DNA of 64,000 nucleotides from Rhizomicrobium sp. (GCA_037200985.1 JBBCGJ010000001.1:1464756-1528755); one strand, 5' to 3'; numbered from the stretch's first letter, positions 16,266-27,545 are shown. Translations and numbers: made by a program. The notes: generated from the letters alone by a model not told the origin.

Positions 16266-16802
16266 ATGGGCCGCAACATCCTCGTCGTCAACGGACACCC
16301 CGATCCCAGGCCCGAGCGCTTCTGCGCCGCGCTCTGCACCGCCTACGAGGCCGGCGCCCGGACGCGCGGCTGTGCGACGCGCCGGCTCGACGTCGCCGCG
16401 CTCTCTCTGTCAGCTCTCGCCACCGGCAAAGGCACCGCTCCGCTCGACAAGCTGGAACAGGCTTTCCGCCTGATGCGCGCCGCCGACCGGCTCGCCATCT
16501 TCTATCCGCTTCTGTCCGACGGCCCGCCGGAAGAACTGAGCCAACTCTTCGACTATGTCGCCCGCTTGCGCGCCCATCTCGAGCCCGCGGCGCTGGGCGG
16601 CGCCAAGTCCGCCCGCATCGTGGTGACGACTGCCATGCCGGCCTTCCTCTATCGCGGCCGCGCCGAACCCGTGACGCGCCACAAGCTCTGCGGCGTCGTC
16701 GCGGGCGAGCCGCTCTTCATCGGCAGCGTCGATTCCATATCCTCCACCCAGCGCGCCCGCTGGCTTGAGGAGATGCGCGGGCTGGGCGGGAAGATGAACT
16801 GA
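16266..16802 (+). CDS. Flavodoxin-fold NAD(P)H oxidoreductase-like protein
   Basis: A 178-aa protein of the NAD(P)H dehydrogenase (quinone)/flavodoxin_2 fold: N-terminal NILVVNGHPDPRPERFCAAL (residues 4-23) matches the FMN phosphate loop of YwrO/MdaB-like proteins, and ADRLAIFYPLLSDGPPEELS (near 78-97) matches the WPLWWxxxP region, but without its tryptophans. FMN binding may therefore differ. The ATG at 16266 is supported by AACGAAGAAA upstream only weakly. No partner gene. Confidence 0.78.
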   Translation: MGRNILVVNGHPDPRPERFCAALCTAYEAGARTRGCATRRLDVAALSLSALATGKGTAPLDKLEQAFRLMRAADRLAIFYPLLSDGPPEELSQLFDYVARLRAHLEPAALGGAKSARIVVTTAMPAFLYRGRAEPVTRHKLCGVVAGEPLFIGSVDSISSTQRARWLEEMRGLGGKMN

Positions 16803-17082
16803 GGTCGTCAGACCTCCAAACAATGCCCGCGTTCGAGATCGGCGATCAGCCCGGGCCCCTTCAGACTCCCGGGCCGGCTCATCTTCCTGGACCGGCCCGT
16901 CCGCGCCGCGCAGGCGGATCGGGACAGCGCCGCGCGCTTGGTGGTTGCGGCGTTACGCGTCTACGCGGACAGGACCGGTCTCAGCATGTGGTCGGCAACC
17001 CGCCGACGCCCAAGGATGCGAAGCTGGTCCGATCGCCGATCGAAAGCAGGCGCAAGGCGTCCCGCCAGGCGACCGCGCCTTT
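16803..17082. other. Gene-free stretch with weak hairpin
   Basis: No convincing gene. A small hairpin, GAGGTC-GTCA-GACCTC, follows the stop codon of the preceding gene at 16801-16816. One plus-strand reading frame around 16880-17000 has protein-like composition (LIFLDRPVRAAQADRD and AARLVVAALRVYADR) but no start or end, so it may be a decayed gene fragment. Together with 17248-17809 it makes a gene-poor kilobase on the 3' side of tRNA-Pro. Confidence 0.5.
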
Positions 17083-17247
17083 TTACCCGACGATCAGGCG
17101 CGCGATCTCATACACGCCGTCCGCCGCCCAGGCGCCCGCGATGAAGACGATCAGCACCGCATGCGGGATGAAGGCCGGGTGGATCTGGAACGGCATCGAC
17201 ACGACCGACCGGCGGTCGAAAATCTCAATCCTGGTTGACGACGTCAT
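17083..17247 (-). CDS. Possible small membrane protein (54 aa)
   Basis: Not recognised. The frame has an ATG at 17247 preceded by AGGAG at 7 nt, a polar N-terminus (MTSSTRIEIFDRRSVVSM), and one strong hydrophobic helix (HAVLIVFIAGAWAADGVYEI, residues about 29-48). The ribosome binding site and a single transmembrane segment make translation plausible. No neighbour suggests a role, and it lies in a gene-poor region. Confidence 0.45.
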   Translation of the reverse strand: MTSSTRIEIFDRRSVVSMPFQIHPAFIPHAVLIVFIAGAWAADGVYEIARLIVG

Positions 17248-17809
17248 GGCGGGCTCCTGGCAATACGAGATGGGCGCCGCCTTGATGCGGCATGTGCCAT
17301 CGCGTGATGCCCGAGCGGTTGCGGCGCTCCGCCTGCCGGCGCGTGCCGCGCCGCCAGACGCCGAAACAGGCGATTTGATTGGTGCCCATTTCGCAGCGCC
17401 GCCACGCGGCATTGAGTGCCGTATGGCTGCCGCGGCGCGTTCTTTCCGCGCCGCTCCGCCGTCCCTTGTCCGCCGATGCCGCATGACGCGCGGCGAGGCC
17501 GACGCGCAGGCTGCGCTTCGGTGCCGGTTCCATGTGCTTGCGACTGCGCATTCTGCGGGCCCTTCGCGATGAACGGGAGCGCCTTCTGCGTCCCCGCGAA
17601 TCGCATGAAAGCTCCACAAGAGTCGCACCGCATTGCGGAAACGCAAAACGAACCGGTAAGGAATTCTGCTTACGGGATTCGAATCAGGGTCCGGAGGTTA
17701 AGATGAGGTCGAGTTTGCGGCATGCGCGGAATGAGCGTCGGCGCGATTTGGCCTCACGCGGCCGACCGGTTCGTGACGTTGGAATTGGCATTGCAAGGCC
17801 GATGACCAT
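17248..17809. other. Gene-free stretch downstream of tRNA-Pro
   Basis: Open frames here are short, overlapping on both strands and arginine-rich, with no ribosome binding sites or known domains. I see no gene. The region is on the 3' side of the minus-strand tRNA-Pro, a common place for past integrations, but I found no copy of the tRNA 3' end that would mark an attachment site. Confidence 0.5.
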
Positions 17810-17887
17810 TGGTCGGAGCGGCGGGATTTGAACCCACGACCCCCAGTCCCCCAGACTGGTGCGCTAACCAGGCTGCGCCACGCTCCG
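17810..17887 (-). tRNA. tRNA-Pro (GGG)
   Basis: The minus strand folds as a tRNA: acceptor CGGAGCG/CGCTCCG, D-arm GCGCAGCCTGGTTAGCGC, anticodon arm CCAGT-CTGGGGG-ACTGG with anticodon GGG, T-loop GTTCAAATC, and an encoded CCA end (17810-17812). The anticodon reads CCC/CCU proline codons. Confidence 0.96.
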
Positions 17888-17993
17888 TATCCAATGTGTC
17901 TCGCGGAAAAGCTCGAAAGCCGGCGGCGGGGGAGCCGTTTTCGCGAAGGCCGCGGACTATAGTCGCCGCGCCGTCAAAGGCAAATCCGCCGTC

Positions 17994-18512
17994 CTAGACC
18001 CGTTTCAGCCGTGCCTTCAGCTGCTGCAGTTCCGCCAGCAGGATTTCCAGGCGCACCCGTTGCTCCTCCGCCAGCGAAGGGGCGGGCTCGGCGGACGGCG
18101 CGGGCGCCGGAACGGGGTCCGCGGCGCTCGCCAAAGCCGCCGGCGGCTCGGCGGGCCGCTCCAGCGCGATCACGTTGGAGGCGAAGGCGCGCATGACCGG
18201 CGCCAGACCCGAAGCGGCCTCGCTCCGTCCGAGCTCCGCGACATGGCGCAGGCCCTTGTCACGCAGAATCTTCTGCACGCCCTTGATCGTGAAACCGTCG
18301 CCGTAGAGCAGCGTGCGGATGCCGCGCAGCAGATCGACGTCCTCGGGCCGGTAATAGCGCCGCCCGCCGGCACGCTTCACCGGCTTCACCTGGGCGAAGC
18401 GGCCTTCCCAGAAGCGCAGCACGTGCTGCGGCACATCCAGTTCGGCCGCGACCTCGCTGATGGTGCGGAACGCTTCCGGCGATTTCGTGCGAAGAACGGC
18501 CGAGGCCAGCAC
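17994..18512 (-). CDS. MerR-family transcriptional regulator
   Basis: A 172-aa regulator. The winged helix-turn-helix is at residues about 16-85 ([20 protein letters not shown], then [17 protein letters not shown]), with the extended MerR wing and [10 protein letters not shown] helix. The middle is Ala/Pro-rich, and the C-terminus ([20 protein letters not shown]) is a short coiled coil. No metal-binding cysteines. It lies 3 nt after ihfA, the normal alphaproteobacterial order, so it is probably cotranscribed. Confidence 0.88.
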   Translation of the reverse strand: MLASAVLRTKSPEAFRTISEVAAELDVPQHVLRFWEGRFAQVKPVKRAGGRRYYRPEDVDLLRGIRTLLYGDGFTIKGVQKILRDKGLRHVAELGRSEAASGLAPVMRAFASNVIALERPAEPPAALASAADPVPAPAPSAEPAPSLAEEQRVRLEILLAELQQLKARLKRV

Positions 18513-18515
18513 GCG

Positions 18516-18833
18516 TCAATCCTTCTTGTCGGGATCGGGCGTCTGCCCGTTGATGATCGCCTTCAATACATGACTCGGGCGGAAGACAAGAACCCGGCGC
18601 GGCGCGATCGGCACCTCGTCGCCCGTCTTGGGATTGCGGCCCATGCGCTGGCTCTTCTGGCGGACGGCGAAGGTGCCGAAGGAAGAAAGCTTCACCGTCT
18701 CTCCGCGGGTCAGCGCGACGCAGACTTCCTCGAGAAGATCCTCGACCATCTGGGCCGACTCGTTGCGCGAAAGCCCGACGGCCTGGAATACGGCCTCGGT
18801 CAGGTCGGCACGAGTCAGCGTATCTGTGGACAT
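18516..18833 (-). CDS. ihfA: Integration host factor subunit alpha
   Basis: A 105-aa DNA-bending protein that pairs with IhfB. It shows the HU/IHF fold with [18 protein letters not shown] near 20-37, [20 protein letters not shown] near 47-66, the arm sequence [20 protein letters not shown], and a short acidic-basic tail. It sits between fabH and merR as in many Alphaproteobacteria. The start at 18833 lies 92 nt below fabH, room for a separate promoter. Confidence 0.96.
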   Translation of the reverse strand: MSTDTLTRADLTEAVFQAVGLSRNESAQMVEDLLEEVCVALTRGETVKLSSFGTFAVRQKSQRMGRNPKTGDEVPIAPRRVLVFRPSHVLKAIINGQTPDPDKKD

Positions 18834-18925
18834 GGGCCGCGACTCCCTTATGGCTAATGAAAGTTAGGCGCGGGAGAATTATCCGTCAACGTCAAAGGGA
18901 TAGGGGACGGGCTTCACCCGTCCGT

Positions 18926-19897
18926 TCACCAACGGATGAGGCTGGCGCCCCAGGTGAAGCCGCCGCCCATCGCTTCCAGAAGGACGAGATGGCCCGGCTT
19001 GATCCGGCCGTCGGCGACCGCGGTGGCGAGGGCCAGCGGCACCGAGGCCGCGGAGGTATTGCCGTGCTGCGCCACGGTGGTGACCACTTTCTGCGGCGCG
19101 ATGCCGAGCTTGCGGGCGGTGCCGTCGAGGATGCGCTGGTTGGCTTGATGCGGCACGAACCAGTCGACGTCGGCGATCGAAAGGCCCGCCTCGTCCAGCG
19201 ATGCCACGATGGCGGCCGAAATATTGGTCACGGCGTGGCGGAAGACCTCCTTGCCCTGCATGCGCAGATGCCCGGTGGTCTGGGTCGAGGACGGACCGCC
19301 GTCGACATAAAGCAGGTCGTGCAGCCTTCCGTCGGAGAACAGCTTGGTGTTGAGGACGCCGCGATCGGTGTTGTCGCCCTTGCCGTCGTCGGCCTGAAGC
19401 ACGACGGCGCCGGCGCCGTCGCCGAACAGCACGCAGGTCGTGCGGTCGTTCCAGTCCAGCAGGCGGCTCATGGTCTCGGCGCCGACCAGAAGCACGGTCT
19501 TCGCCATGCCGGTCTTGATGAAATTGTCCGCCACCGCCATGCCGTAGATGAAGCCGGAGCACACCGCCTGGACGTCGAAGGCGGCGCCGTGATTCATGTT
19601 GAGCCGCGCCTGGAGTGTCGTGGCGGTCGCGGGAAACGTTTCGTCCGGCGTGGTCGTCGCGCAGACGATCATGTCGAGCTCGTTGGCGTCCATGCCGGCC
19701 ATGGCGAGCGCGTTGCGCGAGGCCTGGAGCGCCAGATCGGAGGTCTTCTCGCCGTCGACGACGACGTGACGCTGGCGGATGCCGGTGCGCTCGCGGATCC
19801 AGTCGTCCGAGGTGTCGATCCGCCGGGCGATCTCGTCATTGGTGAGGACGGTCGGAGGCAGATACGCGCCGCAACCGACGATTTTCGAACGAATCAC
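18926..19897 (-). CDS. fabH: Beta-ketoacyl-ACP synthase III
   Basis: A 323-aa condensing enzyme that starts fatty-acid synthesis by joining acetyl-CoA and malonyl-ACP. The catalytic triad is Cys113 ([10 protein letters not shown]), His in VPHQANQRI (near 250) and Asn in QHGNTSAAS (near 280). The C-terminal glycine-rich [14 protein letters not shown] is canonical. Its ATG overlaps the plsX stop by 4 bp, so translational coupling is likely. Confidence 0.97.
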   Translation of the reverse strand: MIRSKIVGCGAYLPPTVLTNDEIARRIDTSDDWIRERTGIRQRHVVVDGEKTSDLALQASRNALAMAGMDANELDMIVCATTTPDETFPATATTLQARLNMNHGAAFDVQAVCSGFIYGMAVADNFIKTGMAKTVLLVGAETMSRLLDWNDRTTCVLFGDGAGAVVLQADDGKGDNTDRGVLNTKLFSDGRLHDLLYVDGGPSSTQTTGHLRMQGKEVFRHAVTNISAAIVASLDEAGLSIADVDWFVPHQANQRILDGTARKLGIAPQKVVTTVAQHGNTSAASVPLALATAVADGRIKPGHLVLLEAMGGGFTWGASLIRW

Positions 19898-20937
19898 GAA
19901 GCGACCGCCTCCGGTTCAAGCGTGCGGATGCCGGCGCGGTCGGCGACGATACGGGCGATGACGTTCGCCTTGGCCATGTCGATGGCCATGTCGAGCGCGC
20001 TCGCGAAGCCCAGGGCGTCGGTGCCGCCATGGCTCTTCACGACGACGCCGTCCAGGCCAAGGAAGATGCCGCCATTGGAGGCGCGCGGATCGAGCTTGCG
20101 GCGCAGGGCGTTGAGCGCGCCCGAGGCGATGACGGCGCCGAGGCGGCCGAGAAAGGAGCGCCGAAGCGCGGTGCGCAGATAGTGCACGATCAGCTTGGCG
20201 GTGCCTTCCGCCGTCTTCAGCGCCACATTGCCGGTGAAGCCGTCGGTCACGATCACGTCCACCGTGCCCTCGGAAATGTCGTCGCCTTCGACGAAGCCCG
20301 CGAACTCGATCGGCAGCGACGGGGTATTGCGCAGCACATGCGCAGCGCCCCTGACGGCATCGTTGCCCTTCACGTCCTCCGATCCGACATTGAGGATGCC
20401 GACGGTCGGCCGTTCCAGGCCGAGGATCGCGCGGGCGAAGGCCTCGCCCATCACGGCGAAGTCGACGAGCTGTTCCTCGCTGGCGGTGACGTTGGCGCCG
20501 ACGTCGAGCACGACGCTCTGGCCGCGCTTGGTCGGCCACAGCGCCGCGATGGCCGGACGCGAAATGTTCTCCAGCGTGCCGAGCTGGAACATGGACATCG
20601 CCATCAGCGCGCCGGTATTGCCGGCGGAGATCACGACCTCGGCTTCCTTGGTCTTCACCGAATCGATGGCGCGCCACATCGAGGTGTTGCGGCCCCGGCG
20701 CAGCGCCAGGCTGGGCTTCTCCTCCATCCGCACGCGCTCGGGCGCGTGGCGGATGGTGACGCGGTCGAGCAGCTTGGCGCGCTTGGCAAACAGCGCGTTG
20801 AGCTCGGTCTCGTCGCCGTGGAGGATGAACTTCACCGTCGGATGGCGCAGCACCGAGCGCGCCAGCGCGGCCACGACGATGCCCGGCCCGGCGTCGCCGC
20901 CCATGGCATCAATCGAGACGGTCAGTTCGCGGGCCAA
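19894..20937 (-). CDS. plsX: Phosphate acyltransferase PlsX
   Basis: A 347-aa peripheral enzyme that converts acyl-ACP to acyl-phosphate for the first step of phospholipid synthesis. It shows [16 protein letters not shown] at the N-terminus, [17 protein letters not shown] near 102-118, and a conserved [20 protein letters not shown] near 213-232. It follows rpmF by 40 nt and overlaps fabH; the order rpmF-plsX-fabH is widely conserved. Confidence 0.97.
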   Translation of the reverse strand: MARELTVSIDAMGGDAGPGIVVAALARSVLRHPTVKFILHGDETELNALFAKRAKLLDRVTIRHAPERVRMEEKPSLALRRGRNTSMWRAIDSVKTKEAEVVISAGNTGALMAMSMFQLGTLENISRPAIAALWPTKRGQSVVLDVGANVTASEEQLVDFAVMGEAFARAILGLERPTVGILNVGSEDVKGNDAVRGAAHVLRNTPSLPIEFAGFVEGDDISEGTVDVIVTDGFTGNVALKTAEGTAKLIVHYLRTALRRSFLGRLGAVIASGALNALRRKLDPRASNGGIFLGLDGVVVKSHGGTDALGFASALDMAIDMAKANVIARIVADRAGIRTLEPEAVAS

Positions 20938-20977
20938 GCCTGCCTCGCAATCCCTGTCCGATCGTCAGCGGATCGGG

Positions 20978-21157
20978 TCAGGCTTCGGTCTTCGCGACTT
21001 CGCGGCCGTCGTAATGGCCGCAAGCCCCACACACATGGTGCGGACGCTTCTGCTCGCCGCAGTTCGGGCACTCATTGTGGCTGGCCGGGGCCAGACGGTG
21101 GTGCGACCGACGCATATTGCGCCTGGACGGCGAGGTTTTTCTCTTTGGCACCGCCAT
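20978..21157 (-). CDS. rpmF: 50S ribosomal protein L32
   Basis: A 59-aa protein, [20 protein letters not shown] at the N-terminus and two CxxC-like pairs ([18 protein letters not shown]) that would bind zinc. GGAG lies 9 nt before the ATG at 21157, so the longer reading to 21283 is rejected. It links ribosome and lipid synthesis genes as elsewhere. Confidence 0.97.
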   Translation of the reverse strand: MAVPKRKTSPSRRNMRRSHHRLAPASHNECPNCGEQKRPHHVCGACGHYDGREVAKTEA

Positions 21158-21310
21158 GGCGGGTAGCTCCTTGAAGGAACCCGGGACCCAATCTTCGGGC
21201 GTTGCGCACTGTCTGCGCGAGCCTTGCGGACCGGACGGGCAAAACAAGGGGCGGAAGTAACAGGAAACCCCACCCGGTTTCAAGCCGGATTCGGGCAGGA
21301 TTTCGGAACC

Positions 21311-21850
21311 TTAGCTCCGGTCCTTGAGAGCCTTCAGGACCGCGAAAGGACTCTCCGGCTTCGCCTCGGGCTCGGCCGGCACGACAAATTCCACACCGGA
21401 TGCGCGTGGATAGGGGTCGATCGCGAGGACCAGCTCCTCCAGAAGGGGCGCCGCCAGGTCGTAGGTCAGGCTGTCGATCTCCTCGGGGACCTCGTCGTCG
21501 CCCGCGCCCGGGGCGAGCGCGATGCTCTCATGCGGCTTCAGGCGGACCTGCTCGGCCACATGCAACTCGCGGTGGAAGGGGCGCGCGATGTGGGTGCGGA
21601 CCGGCTCCAGCGTCACCACGCAGTCCTGGACGATATCGGCCTCGAGCACAGCGTCGAGAGCGAAGCGGGTGGCGGAATGCTTGCGCAGGCGGACGGTCGA
21701 ACCGAACGACTCCACGGCGCGGACATCGGCCCAGGCGGCGATGCGCGCGAGATCCTCTGCCCCCGCCTCGACGCGGATCTCCTCCTCGCCGCGGCGCAGA
21801 TCGCCGAGGTCGTAATCCTGTTCGAAAGGCTTGGTTTCCGGTGCGCTCAT
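21311..21850 (-). CDS. DUF177 (YceD) family protein
   Basis: A 179-aa protein. Family marks are ESFGSTVRLRKHSATRF near 48-64, DIVQDCVVTLEPVRTHI near 73-89, and the acidic DEVPEEIDSLTYDLAAPLLEELVLAIDPYPR near 118-148. The second family Cys is not present, only VQDCVVTLEP. DUF177 genes lie next to rpmF across bacteria; in plants and cyanobacteria a relative is linked to 23S rRNA accumulation. It is 2 nt downstream of the CBP3 gene. Confidence 0.88.
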   Translation of the reverse strand: MSAPETKPFEQDYDLGDLRRGEEEIRVEAGAEDLARIAAWADVRAVESFGSTVRLRKHSATRFALDAVLEADIVQDCVVTLEPVRTHIARPFHRELHVAEQVRLKPHESIALAPGAGDDEVPEEIDSLTYDLAAPLLEELVLAIDPYPRASGVEFVVPAEPEAKPESPFAVLKALKDRS

Positions 21851-21852
21851 CG

Positions 21853-22377
21853 TCAGCCGAATGTCGTCGGCACCGGGCCGAATTCAAGGGGCGCGGCGAT
21901 CGGATCGCCTGCTTCGAGGCGGGCGCGCGCGGCCAGCGCGTACCGCGCCAGCGCCGCGGCGGCGCGCTCGTGCCCCGGATCGCCGCGATAGATATTGCGC
22001 CCGATCGCCTCGGCCAGGGCGGCTTCGTCACCGGCGGCGGCCTCGTAGGCGTGCAGCCTTCCGTTGAAGGCGTTGCCGAGCTTCTTCATGCGCGGACCCA
22101 TGCCCATGTCGCCGTTGCCGAGATCGCGCAGCGCCTCGTCGAAGGCGACGAAGATCGCATCCGACAGGGCCTGCGCCAGGTCGGCCCGCCCGGCGCCGCG
22201 CAGGCGGCCGAGCACCAGCCAGCCATGCAGCGCGACCATGTCGAAGCGGCCGTCGATAGTGTCGGCGACGCCGTATTCGCGGAAAAAAGCCGGCTGGCGA
22301 GCGGCGCTGACCAGGGCGGCGTGCAGGCTCTGGACGAGCCGGGCGGTCGGCGAGGTGCGGCGCAGGATCTTCAACAT
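21853..22377 (-). CDS. Ubiquinol-cytochrome c chaperone (CBP3 family)
   Basis: A 174-aa protein with the CBP3 core: YRD-like FREYGVADTIDGRFDMVALHGWLVLGRL split around residues 34-61, then DAIFVAFDEALRDLGNGDMGMGPRMKKLGNAFNGRL near 76-111. In mitochondria the homologue helps cytochrome b synthesis and bc1 assembly; in Alphaproteobacteria the same role is assumed. It overlaps the DUF177 transcript and is divergent from bamE. Confidence 0.9.
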   Translation of the reverse strand: MLKILRRTSPTARLVQSLHAALVSAARQPAFFREYGVADTIDGRFDMVALHGWLVLGRLRGAGRADLAQALSDAIFVAFDEALRDLGNGDMGMGPRMKKLGNAFNGRLHAYEAAAGDEAALAEAIGRNIYRGDPGHERAAAALARYALAARARLEAGDPIAAPLEFGPVPTTFG

Positions 22378-22473
22378 GTTGGAACTCTTAATTTTCGGCG
22401 GTCTTGCCAGCGCGGCCGGCCAAGGCTAGCACGTCAGGCCGGACGGGATTTATCCGGTTTGAGGTTCCTGCGC

Positions 22474-22980
22474 ATGCGAAAAACGGTTCTGGTCCTGACG
22501 GCCCTGGCGCTTCTGGGCGGCTGCACGCCGGTGGTCAACCAGCGCGGCTATTTGCCCGACCCCGACGCCGAAAAGAAGATCGCGGTCGGCAAGGACACCA
22601 AGACCTCGATCCAGCAGGCGCTGGGCTATCCCTCGACCGAGGCGACGTTCACCCAGGCCGGCGACGCCTGGTACTACATCACTGCGGTGGAGAAGCAGAT
22701 CGCCTTCTTCCAGGCCTCGGTCCAGTCGCGCGCCATCCTGGCGGTCTATTTCGACAAGGACGGCAAGGTCACCGACCTCAAGCACTATTCGCTGCGCGAC
22801 GGCCATATCGTCGCCTTCGAGACCCGCGAGACGCCGGCCAAGGGCCGCGAGATGACGTTCCTGCAGCAGCTCTTCAACGCCACGCCCGGCGTGCCGCTCG
22901 GCAACAATGGCGGCACCAACAATCCCAATCCCGGCGGCGGCAATGGCGGCCCGCCCGGCAGCGGCGGCGGTTATCCGTAG
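22474..22980 (+). CDS. bamE: Outer membrane assembly lipoprotein BamE
   Basis: A 168-aa lipoprotein of the BAM complex. The lipobox LLGGC puts the acylated Cys at residue 14, and the SmpA/OmlA domain spans about 20-115 (VGKDTKTSIQQALGYPS, then DAWYYITAVEKQIAFFQ and ILAVYFDKDGKVTDL). The C-terminal 25 residues are Gly/Asn/Pro-rich, unlike enterobacterial BamE. The bamE/CBP3 divergent pair is typical for Alphaproteobacteria. Confidence 0.93.
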   Translation: MRKTVLVLTALALLGGCTPVVNQRGYLPDPDAEKKIAVGKDTKTSIQQALGYPSTEATFTQAGDAWYYITAVEKQIAFFQASVQSRAILAVYFDKDGKVTDLKHYSLRDGHIVAFETRETPAKGREMTFLQQLFNATPGVPLGNNGGTNNPNPGGGNGGPPGSGGGYP

Positions 22981-23002
22981 CGCCCAGCGCTTCGCGGAAA
23001 TG

Positions 23003-23040
23003 AAAAACGCGCGGAACCTTCGTTCCGCGCGTTTTCGTTT
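23003..23040. terminator. Bidirectional terminator between bamE and hppA
   Basis: AAAACGCGCGGAAC pairs with GTTCCGCGCGTTTT around CTTC (23004-23035), with A-rich and T-rich flanks on each side. It lies 23 nt after bamE and 15 nt after the convergent hppA stop, so it can end both transcripts. Confidence 0.85.
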
Positions 23041-23054
23041 GTCCAAACCTCGGT

Positions 23055-25196
<2,142 letters not shown>

Positions 25197-25378
25197 GGTA
25201 GATCCCTCGAGTTTTCGGTTTTCCGGACGGCGCGAATGAACCGCCCGTCCCCATGGCCGGCGGAAGGACCTAACCGCTTCAAGGGCGGCGGACATATGCC
25301 AAAAACGCCGCCCGGGCGCAATCGCAGTTTGATACAAAATTTCTCAGGAAAAGCGCTGCGTCCCGGCCCGGCGGGCCG

Positions 25379-25867
25379 TCAGGGCGCCGGCTTGGCGGGG
25401 GGCGGCGTCATATTGTCCGCCTGATCGGCTTTGGCGGGCATCTGGGTGGGGTGAAGCGTCGCGAACTGGATTCCGGTGCTTTTCTGGCCGTCGCCGAAGA
25501 CGATGCGGGCGACCTTGGCGGTGCCGACGATCCTGCGGGCGTCGGCCACCAGACGGCCGGCGAGCAGGCCGGTGTCCACCTTGGTCGGATCGCCGGCCAA
25601 TGCGACCGGCGCCGCGTTCACGTCGCGGACGAAGGCGTCCTGGATGAAGGCGATCTTGCCGCGGATTTCGAGGGCAGCGCTCTGCGACGAGGCCACGATC
25701 CTGGAGGAGATGTAGGAATAGCCCAGGAGCCGGCCGTCCTTGGTCATGGGCGCGATGAGAAACGGCATCTCGACATTGGTGCCGGGATCGCCGGCCTTTG
25801 GCGCGGCGACGGCCGGCATGACGATCGAGACGAGCGCGAGCAGCGCGATGGCGGATGGACGGCGCAT
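25379..25867 (-). CDS. Conserved secreted protein, unknown
   Basis: A 162-aa protein with a signal peptide (MRRPSAIALLALVSIVMPAVAA), a beta-rich middle (YSYISSRIVASSQSAALEIR), and a Pro-rich tail ending PPPAKPAP. It resembles the uncharacterised periplasmic proteins often found near thiL/hppA in Alphaproteobacteria, but no domain name can be given. It lies 40 nt downstream of thiL and may be cotranscribed. Confidence 0.7.
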   Translation of the reverse strand: MRRPSAIALLALVSIVMPAVAAPKAGDPGTNVEMPFLIAPMTKDGRLLGYSYISSRIVASSQSAALEIRGKIAFIQDAFVRDVNAAPVALAGDPTKVDTGLLAGRLVADARRIVGTAKVARIVFGDGQKSTGIQFATLHPTQMPAKADQADNMTPPPAKPAP

Positions 25868-25907
25868 GTCACGAGAATAGGAAGCGGCGCTTAACGTGGC
25901 GTATACG

Positions 25908-26864
25908 CTAGAAGTGCTCCCAGCCGGCCTTCTTGACCTGTAGCGGCTTGCCGCCGGCGCCGAGAAACGCGGCGCCCCTGCCCTGCATGACGAAGCCGAT
26001 CTCCGTCACCCGCGTCCCGGCGGCTTTGGCGGCCTTCAAGATCGCCGCGCGTTTTGTGGCAGGCGCAGTGAAGGCGATCTCGTAGTCGTCGCCCGCGGTC
26101 GCGGCGCGCAGGATCGCATCGTCACCGTCGCCCCATGCCTTTCGAAGTGCGGTCGATAGCGGCACGCGCGCTGCCTCCACGGCGATATGGACCTTCGAGA
26201 CCTCGGCGATGTGGCCGAGATCGGCCAGCAATCCGTCCGACACATCGAGCGCCGCGTGCGCGAGGCCGCGCAACGCCCGGCCGAATGCCATACGCGGCCG
26301 CGGCACGCGATAGCGTCCGATGAGGAAGGGCTCCCGCCGCTTCGCTTTGAGCGCGGCGAGGCCGCCGCCGCTGTCGCCGATCGTGCCGGTGACGAACACG
26401 CGGTCGCCGATGCGCGCGCCGCCGCGCAGGATGGCCTTTCCCTTCGGCACATAGCCGAGGGCCGTCACCGATACCGTCAACGGACCCGGCGTCGATGACA
26501 TGTCGCCGCCCAGCAGCGTGATGCCGAAAACCCGCTGATCGGCTTTCAGGCCGCGGGCGAATGCGGTCAACCATTCGGCATCGACCGATTTGGGAAGCGC
26601 CAAGGTCAGGAGATAGCCGAGCGGCGCGGCGCCCTTCGCGGCGAGGTCGGAGAGGTTGACCCTGAGCACCTTGCGGGCAATGGCGGACGGCGGATCGCGC
26701 GCGAAGAAATCGACGCCTTCGAGGATCGCGTCGGTGGTCAGGACGAGGTCGTATCCCGGACGCGGCGGGAGCAGCGCGACGTCGTCCTTCAAGCCGAGCG
26801 CGGCTTTCGAGGTCGCCAGCGGCGCGAAAAACCTGGCGATCAGGTCGAATTCGGAGAGGGGCAT
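25908..26864 (-). CDS. thiL: Thiamine-monophosphate kinase
   Basis: A 318-aa kinase making thiamine diphosphate from thiamine monophosphate. It shows the PurM-like fold motifs KDDVALLPP near 26-34, TTDAILEGVDFF near 43-54, KVLRVNLSDLAAKGAAPLGY near 64-83, GGDMSSTPGPLTVSVTALG near 118-136, and the second metal site DVSDGLLADLGHIA near 207-220. Here it follows hicAB, while in relatives it usually follows nusB directly. Confidence 0.95.
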   Translation of the reverse strand: MPLSEFDLIARFFAPLATSKAALGLKDDVALLPPRPGYDLVLTTDAILEGVDFFARDPPSAIARKVLRVNLSDLAAKGAAPLGYLLTLALPKSVDAEWLTAFARGLKADQRVFGITLLGGDMSSTPGPLTVSVTALGYVPKGKAILRGGARIGDRVFVTGTIGDSGGGLAALKAKRREPFLIGRYRVPRPRMAFGRALRGLAHAALDVSDGLLADLGHIAEVSKVHIAVEAARVPLSTALRKAWGDGDDAILRAATAGDDYEIAFTAPATKRAAILKAAKAAGTRVTEIGFVMQGRGAAFLGAGGKPLQVKKAGWEHF

Positions 26865-26873
26865 ATGCCCGGA

Positions 26874-27305
26874 TCAACCGACGCGATGCTTCAACTTGGC
26901 ACGCGCCGCCTCGGCCAGGAATGCCGATCGCGTCTGACCCGCACTCTCCGCCGATTTGTCGATGGCGCCCAAGAGCCCGTCGTCGATGGAGATGTTCACG
27001 CGAACCTGTTTCGACAGGAAATCCGTCGGCACTTTCACCACGCAGACATGTTTCACGTCCTTCGCTTCTTCCGCGAATTCACGGTCCGCGCGCAGTTCCT
27101 CGAGCGATCGGATATTCGGCAAGCGTTCGCCATCCTCGATCATGCCGGTAACGTGAAAGGCAAGCGTTTCCCGACCACGCTCGATCGCCTCGTCGAGGGA
27201 CGAGCCCGCCGATACGACACCGGGAAAATCCGGAAAGGAAATTCCGTACGCATTACGGCCTCGCACTTTTTCTTCGTGGACCAATGCCCAAACCGTCTTC
27301 GACAT
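26874..27305 (-). CDS. hicB: HicB-family antitoxin
   Basis: A 143-aa antitoxin. The N-terminal HicB domain (about 1-65) has YGISFPDFPGVVSAGSSLDE and AIERGRETLAFHVTGMIEDG; the C-terminal ribbon-helix-helix (about 100-138) has VRVNISIDDGLLGAIDKSAE for DNA binding. An AAGGAG lies 6 nt before the ATG. It is 21 nt downstream of a frameshifted hicA. It is intact, so it could still repress the promoter. It is 9 nt upstream of thiL and may drive its expression. Confidence 0.9.
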   Translation of the reverse strand: MSKTVWALVHEEKVRGRNAYGISFPDFPGVVSAGSSLDEAIERGRETLAFHVTGMIEDGERLPNIRSLEELRADREFAEEAKDVKHVCVVKVPTDFLSKQVRVNISIDDGLLGAIDKSAESAGQTRSAFLAEAARAKLKHRVG

Positions 27306-27326
27306 GCGATCTCCTTAAGGGCACTG

Positions 27327-27532
27327 CTACCAATCCCAGCCGGCCTGCCGGAAGACGCTGCGCAAGGTCCGATGGGGATATCTCGCGCGCCTGTATCGAT
27401 CGTTACGCGTCCCGGCCTTGAAGGATGCGTATACTGAACATGGTCGCCCGGGCCTTTGCGCTTCAGCACCCAACCGTCATCGATGAGCCGTCGGACGACC
27501 TCCCGGGGCTTCATCGTCCCGCGCTTGCTCAC
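27327..27532 (-). pseudogene. hicA: HicA toxin gene with frameshift
   Basis: The frame from GTG 27532 (or ATG 27514) reads MKPREVVRRLIDDGWVLKRK, then GPGDHVQYTHPSRPGRVTID with the catalytic-type His, and ARDIPIG, then loses the family sequence. In the next frame it continues LRSVFRQAGWDW and stops at 27327, exactly as HicA proteins end. One base is missing near 27366-27371 (GGACC where GGxACC is expected). As read, the frame runs on into hicB. It is either a true pseudogene or a sequencing error. Confidence 0.75.
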
Positions 27533-27545
27533 GCCGCCCCCCGAC

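Noticed and set aside
17675-17700. tRNA T-arm-like sequence GATTCGAATC as a tRNA remnant or attachment site
   Set aside because: The match is a short palindrome; flanking stems do not pair and it does not copy the tRNA-Pro 3' end.
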